Positions 57,079 to 64,000 of a stretch of DNA of 64,000 bases are shown piece after piece. Source of the DNA: Pseudomonas putida. Lineage in GTDB: Bacteria > Pseudomonadota > Gammaproteobacteria > Pseudomonadales > Pseudomonadaceae. Every line of letters starts with the position of its first letter. Positions within the stretch are counted from its first letter, which is position 1. Location: contig NZ_CP029693.1 in the NCBI RefSeq assembly GCF_003228315.1, positions 2,984,001-3,048,000 on the forward strand, written 5' to 3'. The notes below the pieces were generated by a model that was given only the letters and a program-made list of their open reading frames with translations, made no database searches and was not told the DNA's origin. A program made the position numbers and the translations under genes.

Positions 57079-58008
57079 ATGACGTCATTCGATCGTTTTC
57101 AACTCCCTTCTGATGCCGACATGGAAAAGCAGCGCGCGGAACTGGCGGCGATCATCCGGCGCAACACCGCCGAAGATGGCAGTTATGCCACTGCCGTCGA
57201 TTCACTGTTCATGTCGCGCCACAGCCAGAACCACGAGTTCGCCCCAGTGCTCGCGCAACCGGCGCTGTGCATCATGGCCCAGGGGCGCAAGGAAGTGCGG
57301 CTGGCGGACGAGTACTTCAATTACGACCCGCTCAATTACCTGGTGGTGTCGGTGTCGATGCCGCTCAGCGGGCGCGTGGTCAATGTGACGGCCGAAGAGC
57401 CGATTCTGGCCGTGCGCCTGGACATCGACCCGGCGGAAATCACCGCGCTGATCGCCGATGCCGGCCCCATGGGCGTGCCTGCCCGGCCCACCGGTCGCGG
57501 GTTGTATGTGGAGCACCTGGACAGCGCGATGCTCGACGCGGTGCTGCGCCTGGCGCGACTGCTCGATGCCCCGAAAGACATCGCCATGCTCGCGCCGCTG
57601 ATTCGCCGGGAAATCCTCTATCGACTGCTGCGCAGCCCCCAGGGCCATCGGCTGTATGAAATCGCCATCGCCAACAGCCAGAGCCATCGCATCAGCCAGG
57701 CGATCAAATGGCTCAACGGCAACTTTGAGCAGCCGTTGCGCATCGATGATCTGGCCAAAGAAGTGAACCTGAGCGTGTCGACCCTGCACCACCGCTTCAA
57801 GGCGATGACGGCGATGAGTCCGTTGCAATATCAGAAGCAGTTGCGCCTGCAGGAAGCCCGGCGGCTGATGCTGGCCGAAGGGCTGGAAGCTTCGGCGGCG
57901 GGGTATCGGGTGGGCTACGAAAGCCCTTCGCAATTCAGCCGGGAGTACAGCCGGCTGTTCGGCGCGCCGCCGTTGCGGGATTTGGCGCGGTTGCGGTTGT
58001 CGGTCTAG
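57079..58008 (+). CDS. AraC-family transcriptional regulator (AraC_N type)
   Basis: 309 residues. N-terminal AraC_N sensor domain (PLSGRVVNVTAEEPILAVRLDIDPAEITALIADAG) and C-terminal two helix-turn-helix motifs (QAIKWLNGNFEQPLRIDDLAKEVNLSVSTLHHRFKAMTAMSPLQYQKQLRLQEARRLML and GYESPSQFSREYSRLFG). The start at 57079 (MTSFDRFQLP) follows GAGGA. Codirectional with nothing downstream; it diverges from the polyamine-type operon end, with which it could be linked, but its targets are unknown. Confidence 0.88.
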   Translation: MTSFDRFQLPSDADMEKQRAELAAIIRRNTAEDGSYATAVDSLFMSRHSQNHEFAPVLAQPALCIMAQGRKEVRLADEYFNYDPLNYLVVSVSMPLSGRVVNVTAEEPILAVRLDIDPAEITALIADAGPMGVPARPTGRGLYVEHLDSAMLDAVLRLARLLDAPKDIAMLAPLIRREILYRLLRSPQGHRLYEIAIANSQSHRISQAIKWLNGNFEQPLRIDDLAKEVNLSVSTLHHRFKAMTAMSPLQYQKQLRLQEARRLMLAEGLEASAAGYRVGYESPSQFSREYSRLFGAPPLRDLARLRLSV

Positions 58009-58033
58009 CTGATTTTTATGTCGTTTGTGAGGC

Positions 58034-58114
58034 CCTCATCGCGAGCAGGCTCGCTCCTACAATGGATCGGCGTACACCGTCCCAATGTAGGAGCGAGCCT
58101 GCTCGCGATGAGGC
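58034..58114. repeat. REPIN L
   Basis: REP arms 58034-58063 and 58086-58114, between the convergent AraC gene and the transport ATPase gene. Confidence 0.93.
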
Positions 58115-58139
58115 CAGCAAGAGCAGCGCCTATTTCGGA

Positions 58140-59195
58140 TCAGGCACCAAGAACGCGGCAAGCCTCCGCCGGCAAGGTCACCGACACCGGATGCCCAACC
58201 CGCAACCCCACATCCTGATTCGGCGTGCTCAGCGCCGTGAACGTCACCCCGGAACACTCCACCGTGGTCTCGATGGTCGCGCCGATGTCCCGCACGAACG
58301 TCACCTTGCCCAGCAGCCGATTACCCGCCGAGGCCTGTGCCGGCGACAGTTGCAGGTCTTCCGGACGAATCAGCATCTTCACCTTCTCACCGACCACGAT
58401 GCTGCTGCAGATTGGCACTTGCAGCGCGTCGCCACCGGGCAGGCTGACCTTGCCATCGCCCAGCGCCGTGGCCGGGAAGATGTTGCCGGAGCCGATGAAG
58501 TCGGCCACGAATTCGTTGGCCGGATGCCGATAGATCTCGATCGGCGTGCCCACCTGTTGCACCCGATGTTCACCCAGCACGACCACGATATCGGCCATGG
58601 TCATGGCCTCGCGCTGATCGTGGGTGACCATGATGGTGGTGATGTTCAGGCGTTGTTGCAGCTGGCGGATTTCCACTTGCATCGATTCGCGCAGTTTGGC
58701 GTCCAGCGCCGACAGCGGTTCATCGAGCAACAGGATTTTCGGGTGGTTGGCAATCGCCCGGGCGATTGCCACGCGCTGGCGTTGACCACCGGACAGCTTG
58801 GCCACCGGGCGATCGATCATCGGCTTGAGCTGAATCAGCTCCAGCAACTCCACCACCCGCGCCTGCTGGTCAGCCTTGCTGACCCCGCGCAGCTTCAGCG
58901 GATAAGCGATGTTCTCCCCCACGGTCATGTGCGGGAACAGCGCCAGGGACTGGAACACCATGCCGAAATTGCGCAGATGCGCAGGCGTATGGCCAATGTC
59001 CTCACCGTCCAGGCGAATCTCGCCGCCGGTCAGGGACTCAAGCCCCGCGATCATGCGCAGCAGAGTGGTCTTGCCACACCCCGAAGGGCCGAGGAAACAC
59101 ACCAGCTTGCCCTCGGGCAAATGCAGGTTCACATCCTTTACCGCGCAGGCCGAGCCGTAGTGTTTCTCGACGTTTTCCAGAATCAGACCAGACAT
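58140..59195 (-). CDS. Polyamine-type ABC transporter ATPase (PotA-like)
   Basis: 351-residue ABC ATPase. Walker A GPSGCGKTT (36-44), Q-loop FQSLALFPHMTV, signature LSGGQRQRVAIARAI, Walker B LLLDEPLSALD, H-loop, and a C-terminal TOBE domain (from about 260). PotA/spermidine-putrescine subfamily by similarity. It is the last gene of a minus-strand operon whose permeases overlap immediately upstream. Confidence 0.92.
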   Translation of the reverse strand: MSGLILENVEKHYGSACAVKDVNLHLPEGKLVCFLGPSGCGKTTLLRMIAGLESLTGGEIRLDGEDIGHTPAHLRNFGMVFQSLALFPHMTVGENIAYPLKLRGVSKADQQARVVELLELIQLKPMIDRPVAKLSGGQRQRVAIARAIANHPKILLLDEPLSALDAKLRESMQVEIRQLQQRLNITTIMVTHDQREAMTMADIVVVLGEHRVQQVGTPIEIYRHPANEFVADFIGSGNIFPATALGDGKVSLPGGDALQVPICSSIVVGEKVKMLIRPEDLQLSPAQASAGNRLLGKVTFVRDIGATIETTVECSGVTFTALSTPNQDVGLRVGHPVSVTLPAEACRVLGA

Positions 59196-59211
59196 AAATC
59201 ACCTCAAGAAA

Positions 59212-60060
59212 TCAGAACGAAACGCCGCCTTCACCGACCAACTTTTCCAGCGCCCAAATGAGCACGAAGTCGATCAGCACGATCAGCACGGCAAACGAGA
59301 ATACGGTGGGGTCGAGCGAAGACACGGTGCGGCTGTACATCCAGATCGGCACGGTCATCACGTCGATGGTGTAGAGGAAATAGGTCACGGTGAATTCGTT
59401 GAACGAAACGATGAATGCCAGCAGCATGCCCGCCAGAATCCCCGACTTCATCAACGGCACCACCACGTCGACAATCGCCCGCAGTGGCGAGGCGCCGAGC
59501 ATTTGCGCGGCTTCTTCCACTTCGCTGCCAATGGAAAGCATGGCCGCCGTGCAGTTCTTCACCACGAATGGCAACGCGAGGATCACGTGGGCAATCACCA
59601 GCCGCGAGGTGGTCATGTGGAACGGCAGGCTGTCGAACACCAGCAGCAAGGCCAGGCCCAGTACCACCATCGGGAACACCAGTGGCAGCGACATCAGTTG
59701 CAGCGCCACGGCCTTGCCACGGAACTCGCAACGAGTCAGCGCATAGGCCGCCGGCACCGCGATCAGCGTGGCGAAAATCATGGTCAGGCACGACACCATC
59801 AGGCTGGTGGTCATGGCCTGGCCGAGACTCAGCACATCGCTGGCGTCCGGCGAAACGAAGGTGTGCCAGGCAGCCTTGTACCACTGCAGGCTGTAGCTGC
59901 TGGGCGGGAAGTCGAGGTTCGACGAACCGCTGAACGACATGACGATCATCGTCAGGATCGGCAGTACCGCCAGCAGCAGGATGAAACCCGAGAGGGTCCC
60001 GGCGAACTTGCCGGTCTCACCTGGCAGCAGTGACTGGCGCTTTTTGATCAGGGTACTCAT
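59212..60060 (-). CDS. ABC transporter permease (PotC-like)
   Basis: 282-residue inner-membrane permease with six transmembrane helices and the EAA loop EEAAQMLGASPLRAIVDVVVPLMKSG that docks the ATPase. It belongs to the PotC/YdcV polyamine family. It ends 17 bases before the ATPase start and overlaps the upstream PotB-like gene by four bases. Confidence 0.92.
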   Translation of the reverse strand: MSTLIKKRQSLLPGETGKFAGTLSGFILLLAVLPILTMIVMSFSGSSNLDFPPSSYSLQWYKAAWHTFVSPDASDVLSLGQAMTTSLMVSCLTMIFATLIAVPAAYALTRCEFRGKAVALQLMSLPLVFPMVVLGLALLLVFDSLPFHMTTSRLVIAHVILALPFVVKNCTAAMLSIGSEVEEAAQMLGASPLRAIVDVVVPLMKSGILAGMLLAFIVSFNEFTVTYFLYTIDVMTVPIWMYSRTVSSLDPTVFSFAVLIVLIDFVLIWALEKLVGEGGVSF

Positions 60061-60965
60061 TGCGAAGCCTCCAGCATGCGCCGACGACGGCCAGTGATGT
60101 ATTCGGACAGCGTCATGATCGCCAGGGTGGTGACGATCAGCACCACGCCGGCGGCGGACGCGGCGGGCCAGTTCATCAGCGGGGCGATCTGGTCATGCAC
60201 CATCACCGCCAGCATCGGCACGCGACGGCCACCGAGCAGCAACGGCACCACGAAACTGCTGGCGTTGTAGGCGAACACCAAAGTCGCGCCGGTAATGATT
60301 CCCGGCAGACTCATGGGCAACACCACCTGACGGAACACCTGGAAGCGACTGGCGCCGAGGGTGGCGGCGGCTTCTTCGTAGCTGCGGGCAACGCCACGCA
60401 TGGCGCTGGCAATCGGCAGCACGGCCAGCGGGAAAGCGGTCTGTACCAGGCCCATCAACACGCCGTTCTGGTTGTACAGCAGCATGATCGGACGCTTGAT
60501 CAGGCCCAGGCCCATCAGCGTCTGGTTGAGCATTCCGCCCGGTCCCAGAATCACCAGCCAGCCATAGCTCTGCAGCAGCAGGTTGACCAGCAACGGCAAT
60601 AGCACCGCGGCGAGGAATATGCGTCGCACAAAGGGCGAGGTCAGGCGCGACATGGTGTAGGCCACCGGGATCGCCAGCACCACGGCAATCACTGCACTGA
60701 TCAGCGCCAGGCGCAGGGTCAGAATCAGGGATTTGAGGTAATAGGGTTCCAGCAGTTGGGCATAGCTGGCCAGGCTGAACCCGGACCATTCCGCGCCCTT
60801 GGTGCCCACGCTCATGCGCAGAACCAGCAGGCTGGCGGCGATCAGCACGCCCAGAAACAGCATCGACGGCGTGAGGAAAAACCAGGCACGGGCCGTCGGC
60901 GAAATACCGCGATCGGCGCGCACGGGGGCGGCACTCACCGGATGGGTCAGAGGTTGGTGTTCCAT
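60057..60965 (-). CDS. ABC transporter permease (PotB-like)
   Basis: 302-residue permease partner of the previous entry, six transmembrane helices, EAA loop YEEAAATLGASRFQVFRQVVLPMSLPG. An N-terminal extension (MEHQPLTHPVSAAPVRADRGIS) precedes the first helix. The four-base overlap (ATGA) with the PotC-like gene shows coupled translation. A REPIN separates it from the binding-protein gene. Confidence 0.92.
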   Translation of the reverse strand: MEHQPLTHPVSAAPVRADRGISPTARAWFFLTPSMLFLGVLIAASLLVLRMSVGTKGAEWSGFSLASYAQLLEPYYLKSLILTLRLALISAVIAVVLAIPVAYTMSRLTSPFVRRIFLAAVLLPLLVNLLLQSYGWLVILGPGGMLNQTLMGLGLIKRPIMLLYNQNGVLMGLVQTAFPLAVLPIASAMRGVARSYEEAAATLGASRFQVFRQVVLPMSLPGIITGATLVFAYNASSFVVPLLLGGRRVPMLAVMVHDQIAPLMNWPAASAAGVVLIVTTLAIMTLSEYITGRRRRMLEASQ

Positions 60966-61028
60966 AGCAAGGGTCTCGTCAATGGAAAGCAGCTGACAAA
61001 CACAAATCTTGCGGGCACATCGCCCCCT

Positions 61029-61120
61029 TGTAGGAGCGAGCCTGCTCGCGATAGCGATGTATCAGTCGACATCATCGGTGGATGTCAGGCCGCAATCGCG
61101 AGCAGGCTCGCTCCCACAGG
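61029..61120. repeat. REPIN M (inside the transport operon)
   Basis: REP arms 61029-61053 and 61093-61120 in the gap between the binding protein and the PotB-like permease, both on the minus strand. In bacteria such hairpins can give higher levels of the upstream mRNA part (binding protein). Confidence 0.92.
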
Positions 61121-61141
61121 GGGATGTTCAGTGTCCGAAGA

Positions 61142-62245
61142 TCAGGAAGAAAAGATTTCCGTGTAACGACGAATCCATTGGTCATGCACCGTCGCCAGGA
61201 AGGCGTTGTCGTGCATGATCGCCTTCTCGGAGATTTGCTCCGGAGTCAGGATGTACGGGCTCTTGCGTGCTTCGGCGGAGATGATCGCCTTGGCGTTGAC
61301 CGGGCCGTTGTAGATGTCTTCGGCCATCTTGCCCTGCACCAGCGGGTCCAGGGAGTGGTTGATGAAGGCGTAGGCCATGTCGGTGTCGCCCGGACGGTTC
61401 TTCGGCATCACCGAGAGCATCAGGTCGGTGTAGAAACCCTCCTTCATGCCGAAGGTGGCGCCCAGGCCGTAGTTCGGGTCGCGGATCTGTTTCGGGAAAA
61501 AGGCTGGTGCGTACAGGCCGCCCATGTCCAGGGAACCGGTGCGGAACAGCTCGGCGATCTGGTTCGGGTTTTCACCCAGGGTCACCACGCGGTCCTTGAG
61601 CTCGGCGAGTTTCTTGAAGCCAGGCTCGATGTTGTGCTCGTCACCACCGGCCAGTTTGGCGGCGATGATGATCAGGTCCATGGCCTCGGTCCAGTTCGGC
61701 GGCGGCAGGAAGATGTTCGGCGCCGCATCGGCATCCCACAGGGAGGCGTAGCTGGTCGGCGCTTCTTTCTGGGTGCGGGTGCTGTAGACCAGGCTGTTGC
61801 ACCAGAGCAGGTAACCGATACCGTGGCCATTGGCGCCGGTGCGGTATTTCTCCGGTACGTCGACCAGGTTGGGAATACGGTTCAGATCGGGTTTTTCCAG
61901 CAGGTCGGCGGCGGCCAGACCTTCGGCACCAACGCCCGCCAGGGTGATGATGTCGTATTGCGGACGATCACCGCCGGCCTTGAGCTTGGCGACCATTTCC
62001 GAGGTACTGCCGGTACGGTCGGCGACGACCTTGCAGCCGTACTTGTCTTCGAAGGTCGCGGCGATGTTGCGCAGTGCTGCCAGGCCGGTGTCATCGGACC
62101 AGGTCAGCAGTTTCAGGGTCTTGCCGGCAAAGCGGGTGTCGCTGGCGTTGGCCTTGACGAACGGCAGGCTCATGGCCGCCGCGGCAACCGAGGCTACGCC
62201 CACGGTCTTGATGAATTGACGTCTGTTCAGATCATGCTCGCCCAT
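61142..62245 (-). CDS. Polyamine-type ABC substrate-binding protein with Tat signal
   Basis: 367-residue periplasmic binding protein (PotD/PotF/SBP_bac_8 family). Start at 62245 (MGEHDLNRRQFIKTVGVASV): the twin-arginine motif NRRQFIK (7-13) and hydrophobic core end in an AxA site near residue 34 (KANA), so it is a Tat-exported folded protein, not the usual Sec. Conserved TWSDDTGLAALRNIAATFEDKYG follows. Ligand unknown, likely a polyamine, GABA or another amine. Confidence 0.92.
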   Translation of the reverse strand: MGEHDLNRRQFIKTVGVASVAAAAMSLPFVKANASDTRFAGKTLKLLTWSDDTGLAALRNIAATFEDKYGCKVVADRTGSTSEMVAKLKAGGDRPQYDIITLAGVGAEGLAAADLLEKPDLNRIPNLVDVPEKYRTGANGHGIGYLLWCNSLVYSTRTQKEAPTSYASLWDADAAPNIFLPPPNWTEAMDLIIIAAKLAGGDEHNIEPGFKKLAELKDRVVTLGENPNQIAELFRTGSLDMGGLYAPAFFPKQIRDPNYGLGATFGMKEGFYTDLMLSVMPKNRPGDTDMAYAFINHSLDPLVQGKMAEDIYNGPVNAKAIISAEARKSPYILTPEQISEKAIMHDNAFLATVHDQWIRRYTEIFSS

Positions 62246-62437
62246 TACGGACTCCCTTTGTTTTTGTAGGTATGAGGCAGGTCGAAACTGTTGCATCCGC
62301 GCGGTCGGATCAGCGCTGGCTCCCGTATCTTCGGGGGCTTGGTTGAACCGGTGAGTTCATCCTGAGGTCGTGCAAAACAACTGACTATCGATAAAAAATC
62401 ATTGGAGCCATGACGTAGGCGCATGACTCTTTTTACC

Positions 62438-62540
62438 TGTGGGAGCGAGCCTGCTCGCGATGGACGTCAACGAAAACGCGGGGCATCAGACGGCCCGTGT
62501 CGCCTATGAGTGCATCGCGAGCAGGGCTCGCTCCTACAGT
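62438..62540. repeat. REPIN N (inside the operon; spacer as in REPIN H)
   Basis: REP arms 62438-62463 and 62512-62540 between the aldehyde dehydrogenase and binding-protein genes. The right REP reads GCAGGGCTCG with one extra G compared with all other copies in the window. The spacer matches that of REPIN H in inverse orientation. Confidence 0.93.
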
Positions 62541-62552
62541 GTGATAGGGGCG

Positions 62553-64000
62553 TCAGACAGCCCGAATCACGTGTTTGATTTCCTGGAAAGCCTGCAAGCC
62601 CCACGGCCCCAATTCGCGGCCGATGCTGCTCTGCTTGTAGCCACCCCAGGCGGTCTGCGGGAAGATCACCTGCGGTGCGTTGATCCATACAAGCCCCGCC
62701 TGCAGGGCGTTGGCGACGCGATCCGCCGTTTCGGCATTGCTGCTGACCACGCTGGCCACCAGACCGAACTGACTGTCGTTGGCCAGGGCGATCGCCTCGG
62801 CTTCGGAGTTGAAACGACGTACGCAGATCACCGGGCCGAAGATCTCCTCACACCACAGCGCACTGTCCAGGGGCACGTCGGTGAAGACCGTCGGCTGCAA
62901 AAAATATCCGCGCGCAAGATCCGCCGGACGATTGCCGCCGCACACCAACGTGGCGCCGGCACTCAGGCCGCGATCGATGTGGCCGAGCACGCGCTGGTAT
63001 TGCGCCTGATTGACCAGTGCGCCCATCTCTACATTCGGGTCGAACGGATCGGCCACGCGAATCGCTTCGGCGCGGGCCTTCAGACGGGTCATGAATTCAT
63101 CGGCCAACTCATCGGCAACCAGCACGCGGCTGGTGGCGGAGCACATTTGCCCGGCGTTGAAGAAACCGCCACCGCAGGCCACGTCCACCGCCAGGTCGAT
63201 GTCGGCATCAGCCAGCACCAGCAGCGACGACTTGCCGCCCAGTTCCAGGCTCACACCCTTGACGGTTTCCGCCGCGCGCTGCATGACCTGTACGCCCACC
63301 GCATTGCTGCCGGTGAAGGAAATCTTGGCGATGCGCGGGTCCGCCGACAGTGGCGCGCCCACGGCCAGGCCGGTACCGCAAACCAGGTTGAACACACCGG
63401 CCGGCAAACCGGCTTGGGCAATGATGGTTGCCAGTTCAAGTTCCGGCAGCGGCGTCACTTCCGATGGCTTGAGCACCACGCAGCAACCGGCGGCCAGGGC
63501 CGGGGCGAGTTTCCAGGCGGTGGTGACCATCGGGAAGTTCCACGGCACGATCAGGCCGACTACACCGCAGGGTTCGCGGCGCAGGCGTGCACTGAAATCA
63601 TCGCTTGGCAGCTCGACGGTGCTGTCCTGCTTCGCGTCCAGGCCTTCGGCCAGACCTGCGTAGTACTCGAAGGTAGCGATCACATCATCGACGTCGATGG
63701 CCGCTTCGAACTGTGGCTTGCCGTTGTTGCTCGACTGCAACTGCATCAAGCGCTCACGAGCAGCCGACACGCCGGCAGCGATCTTGCGCAGAATCGCGCC
63801 GCGCTCGGCGCCGGAGGTCTTCGACCAGTCGGCGAACGCCCGGGTGGCCGCGCTGACGGCCTGCTCGACCGCTTGTTCATCACCGCCCACCACCGTGGTC
63901 AGCAGCGCTTCGGTGGCCGGGTTGATCACCCGCAGGTGCTCGTTGCCGGCGGACCATTGGCCGTCGATGTACAGGCCGTCCAGGGTGGTTGGCAGAGTCA
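62553..64000 (-). CDS. NAD(P)-dependent aldehyde dehydrogenase (start codon cut by one base)
   Basis: 482 residues in total; the first base of its ATG would be at 64001, just outside the window (visible frame from TG at 64000: (M)TLPTTLDGLYIDGQWSAGNEHL). Catalytic residues are intact: Asn155 (PWNFP), Glu253 (LELGGKS), Cys287 (GQMCSA). It resembles gamma-aminobutyraldehyde or betaine-aldehyde dehydrogenases, which oxidise amino-aldehydes from polyamine breakdown. Upstream of the polyamine-type ABC operon, so it probably acts on the transported compound. The GTG at 63929 is internal. Confidence 0.9.
   Translation of the reverse strand, partial: TLPTTLDGLYIDGQWSAGNEHLRVINPATEALLTTVVGGDEQAVEQAVSAATRAFADWSKTSGAERGAILRKIAAGVSAARERLMQLQSSNNGKPQFEAAIDVDDVIATFEYYAGLAEGLDAKQDSTVELPSDDFSARLRREPCGVVGLIVPWNFPMVTTAWKLAPALAAGCCVVLKPSEVTPLPELELATIIAQAGLPAGVFNLVCGTGLAVGAPLSADPRIAKISFTGSNAVGVQVMQRAAETVKGVSLELGGKSSLLVLADADIDLAVDVACGGGFFNAGQMCSATSRVLVADELADEFMTRLKARAEAIRVADPFDPNVEMGALVNQAQYQRVLGHIDRGLSAGATLVCGGNRPADLARGYFLQPTVFTDVPLDSALWCEEIFGPVICVRRFNSEAEAIALANDSQFGLVASVVSSNAETADRVANALQAGLVWINAPQVIFPQTAWGGYKQSSIGRELGPWGLQAFQEIKHVIRAV

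Overview
The window is chromosomal DNA of a fluorescent Pseudomonas, most likely the P. fluorescens species complex. The evidence is the gene content (MvaT, OprD-type porin, PctA-like chemoreceptor, KgtP-like carrier, MutT/ThiE-like fusion), GC-rich codon use, and 14 paired palindromic repeats of the classic Pseudomonas REP type (GAGC...GCTC arms with GTGGGAGC or GTAGGAGC ends). I see no prophage, transposase, integrase, CRISPR array, rRNA or tRNA. The region is mostly conserved core genome joined from several blocks. From memory, the gene orders resemble PAO1 PA0958-PA0970, PA4394-PA4405, PA4309-PA4323 and PA4328-PA4333.

Layout. 1-9.8 kb: envelope and recombination genes on the minus strand (tolR, tolQ, ybgC, ruvB, ruvA, ruvC, yebC, aspS, a FmdB-type zinc ribbon, a ribbon-helix-helix protein, Dps, slyX, a HIT protein) with a plus-strand membrane-anchored cold-shock protein. 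9.8-13.7 kb: a 0.9 kb gene-free stretch with an isolated strong terminator, an OprD-family porin, MscS and YajQ. 13.8-25.7 kb: a PanE homologue, an orphan histidine kinase, cobalamin adenosyltransferase, Nudix/TMP-synthase fusion, GST, argJ, secA, dciA and a HerA-like ATPase. 25.9-31 kb: a PctA-like amino-acid chemoreceptor, then a glycosyltransferase / deacetylase / YbhN-type membrane protein operon.

31-41.2 kb: purU, mvaT, sbcB, then a tightly overlapping six-gene operon (RDD, SpoIIM-like, DUF4129, DUF4350, MoxR AAA+, DUF58), a conserved but poorly understood envelope module. 41.3-48.8 kb: PilZ protein, small lipoprotein, pyruvate kinase, enoyl-CoA hydratase, ferredoxin-reductase, a membrane diguanylate cyclase in the position of sadC, and class I fumarase. 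48.9-53.7 kb: a two-component system (DctB/MifS-like kinase, sigma54 activator) followed by a KgtP-like 2-oxoglutarate/dicarboxylate carrier with a recognisable sigma54 promoter and two upstream palindromes. 53.8-57 kb: a fourfold-repeat membrane protein (COG4705-like), a secreted 13-residue tandem-repeat protein behind an AT-rich palindrome-bearing promoter region, and small genes. 57-64 kb: an AraC regulator and a polyamine-type operon (aldehyde dehydrogenase, Tat-exported binding protein, two permeases, ATPase).

The best candidates for little-described biology are the secreted repeat protein with its paired 12-bp inverted motif, the fourfold-repeat membrane protein beside it, the MoxR operon, the glycosyltransferase/deacetylase/flippase trio, a candidate small RNA before the porin, and a perfect 12-bp hairpin in the fumarase leader. 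Two of the REP pairs share homologous spacers, so they appear to have spread as whole units.
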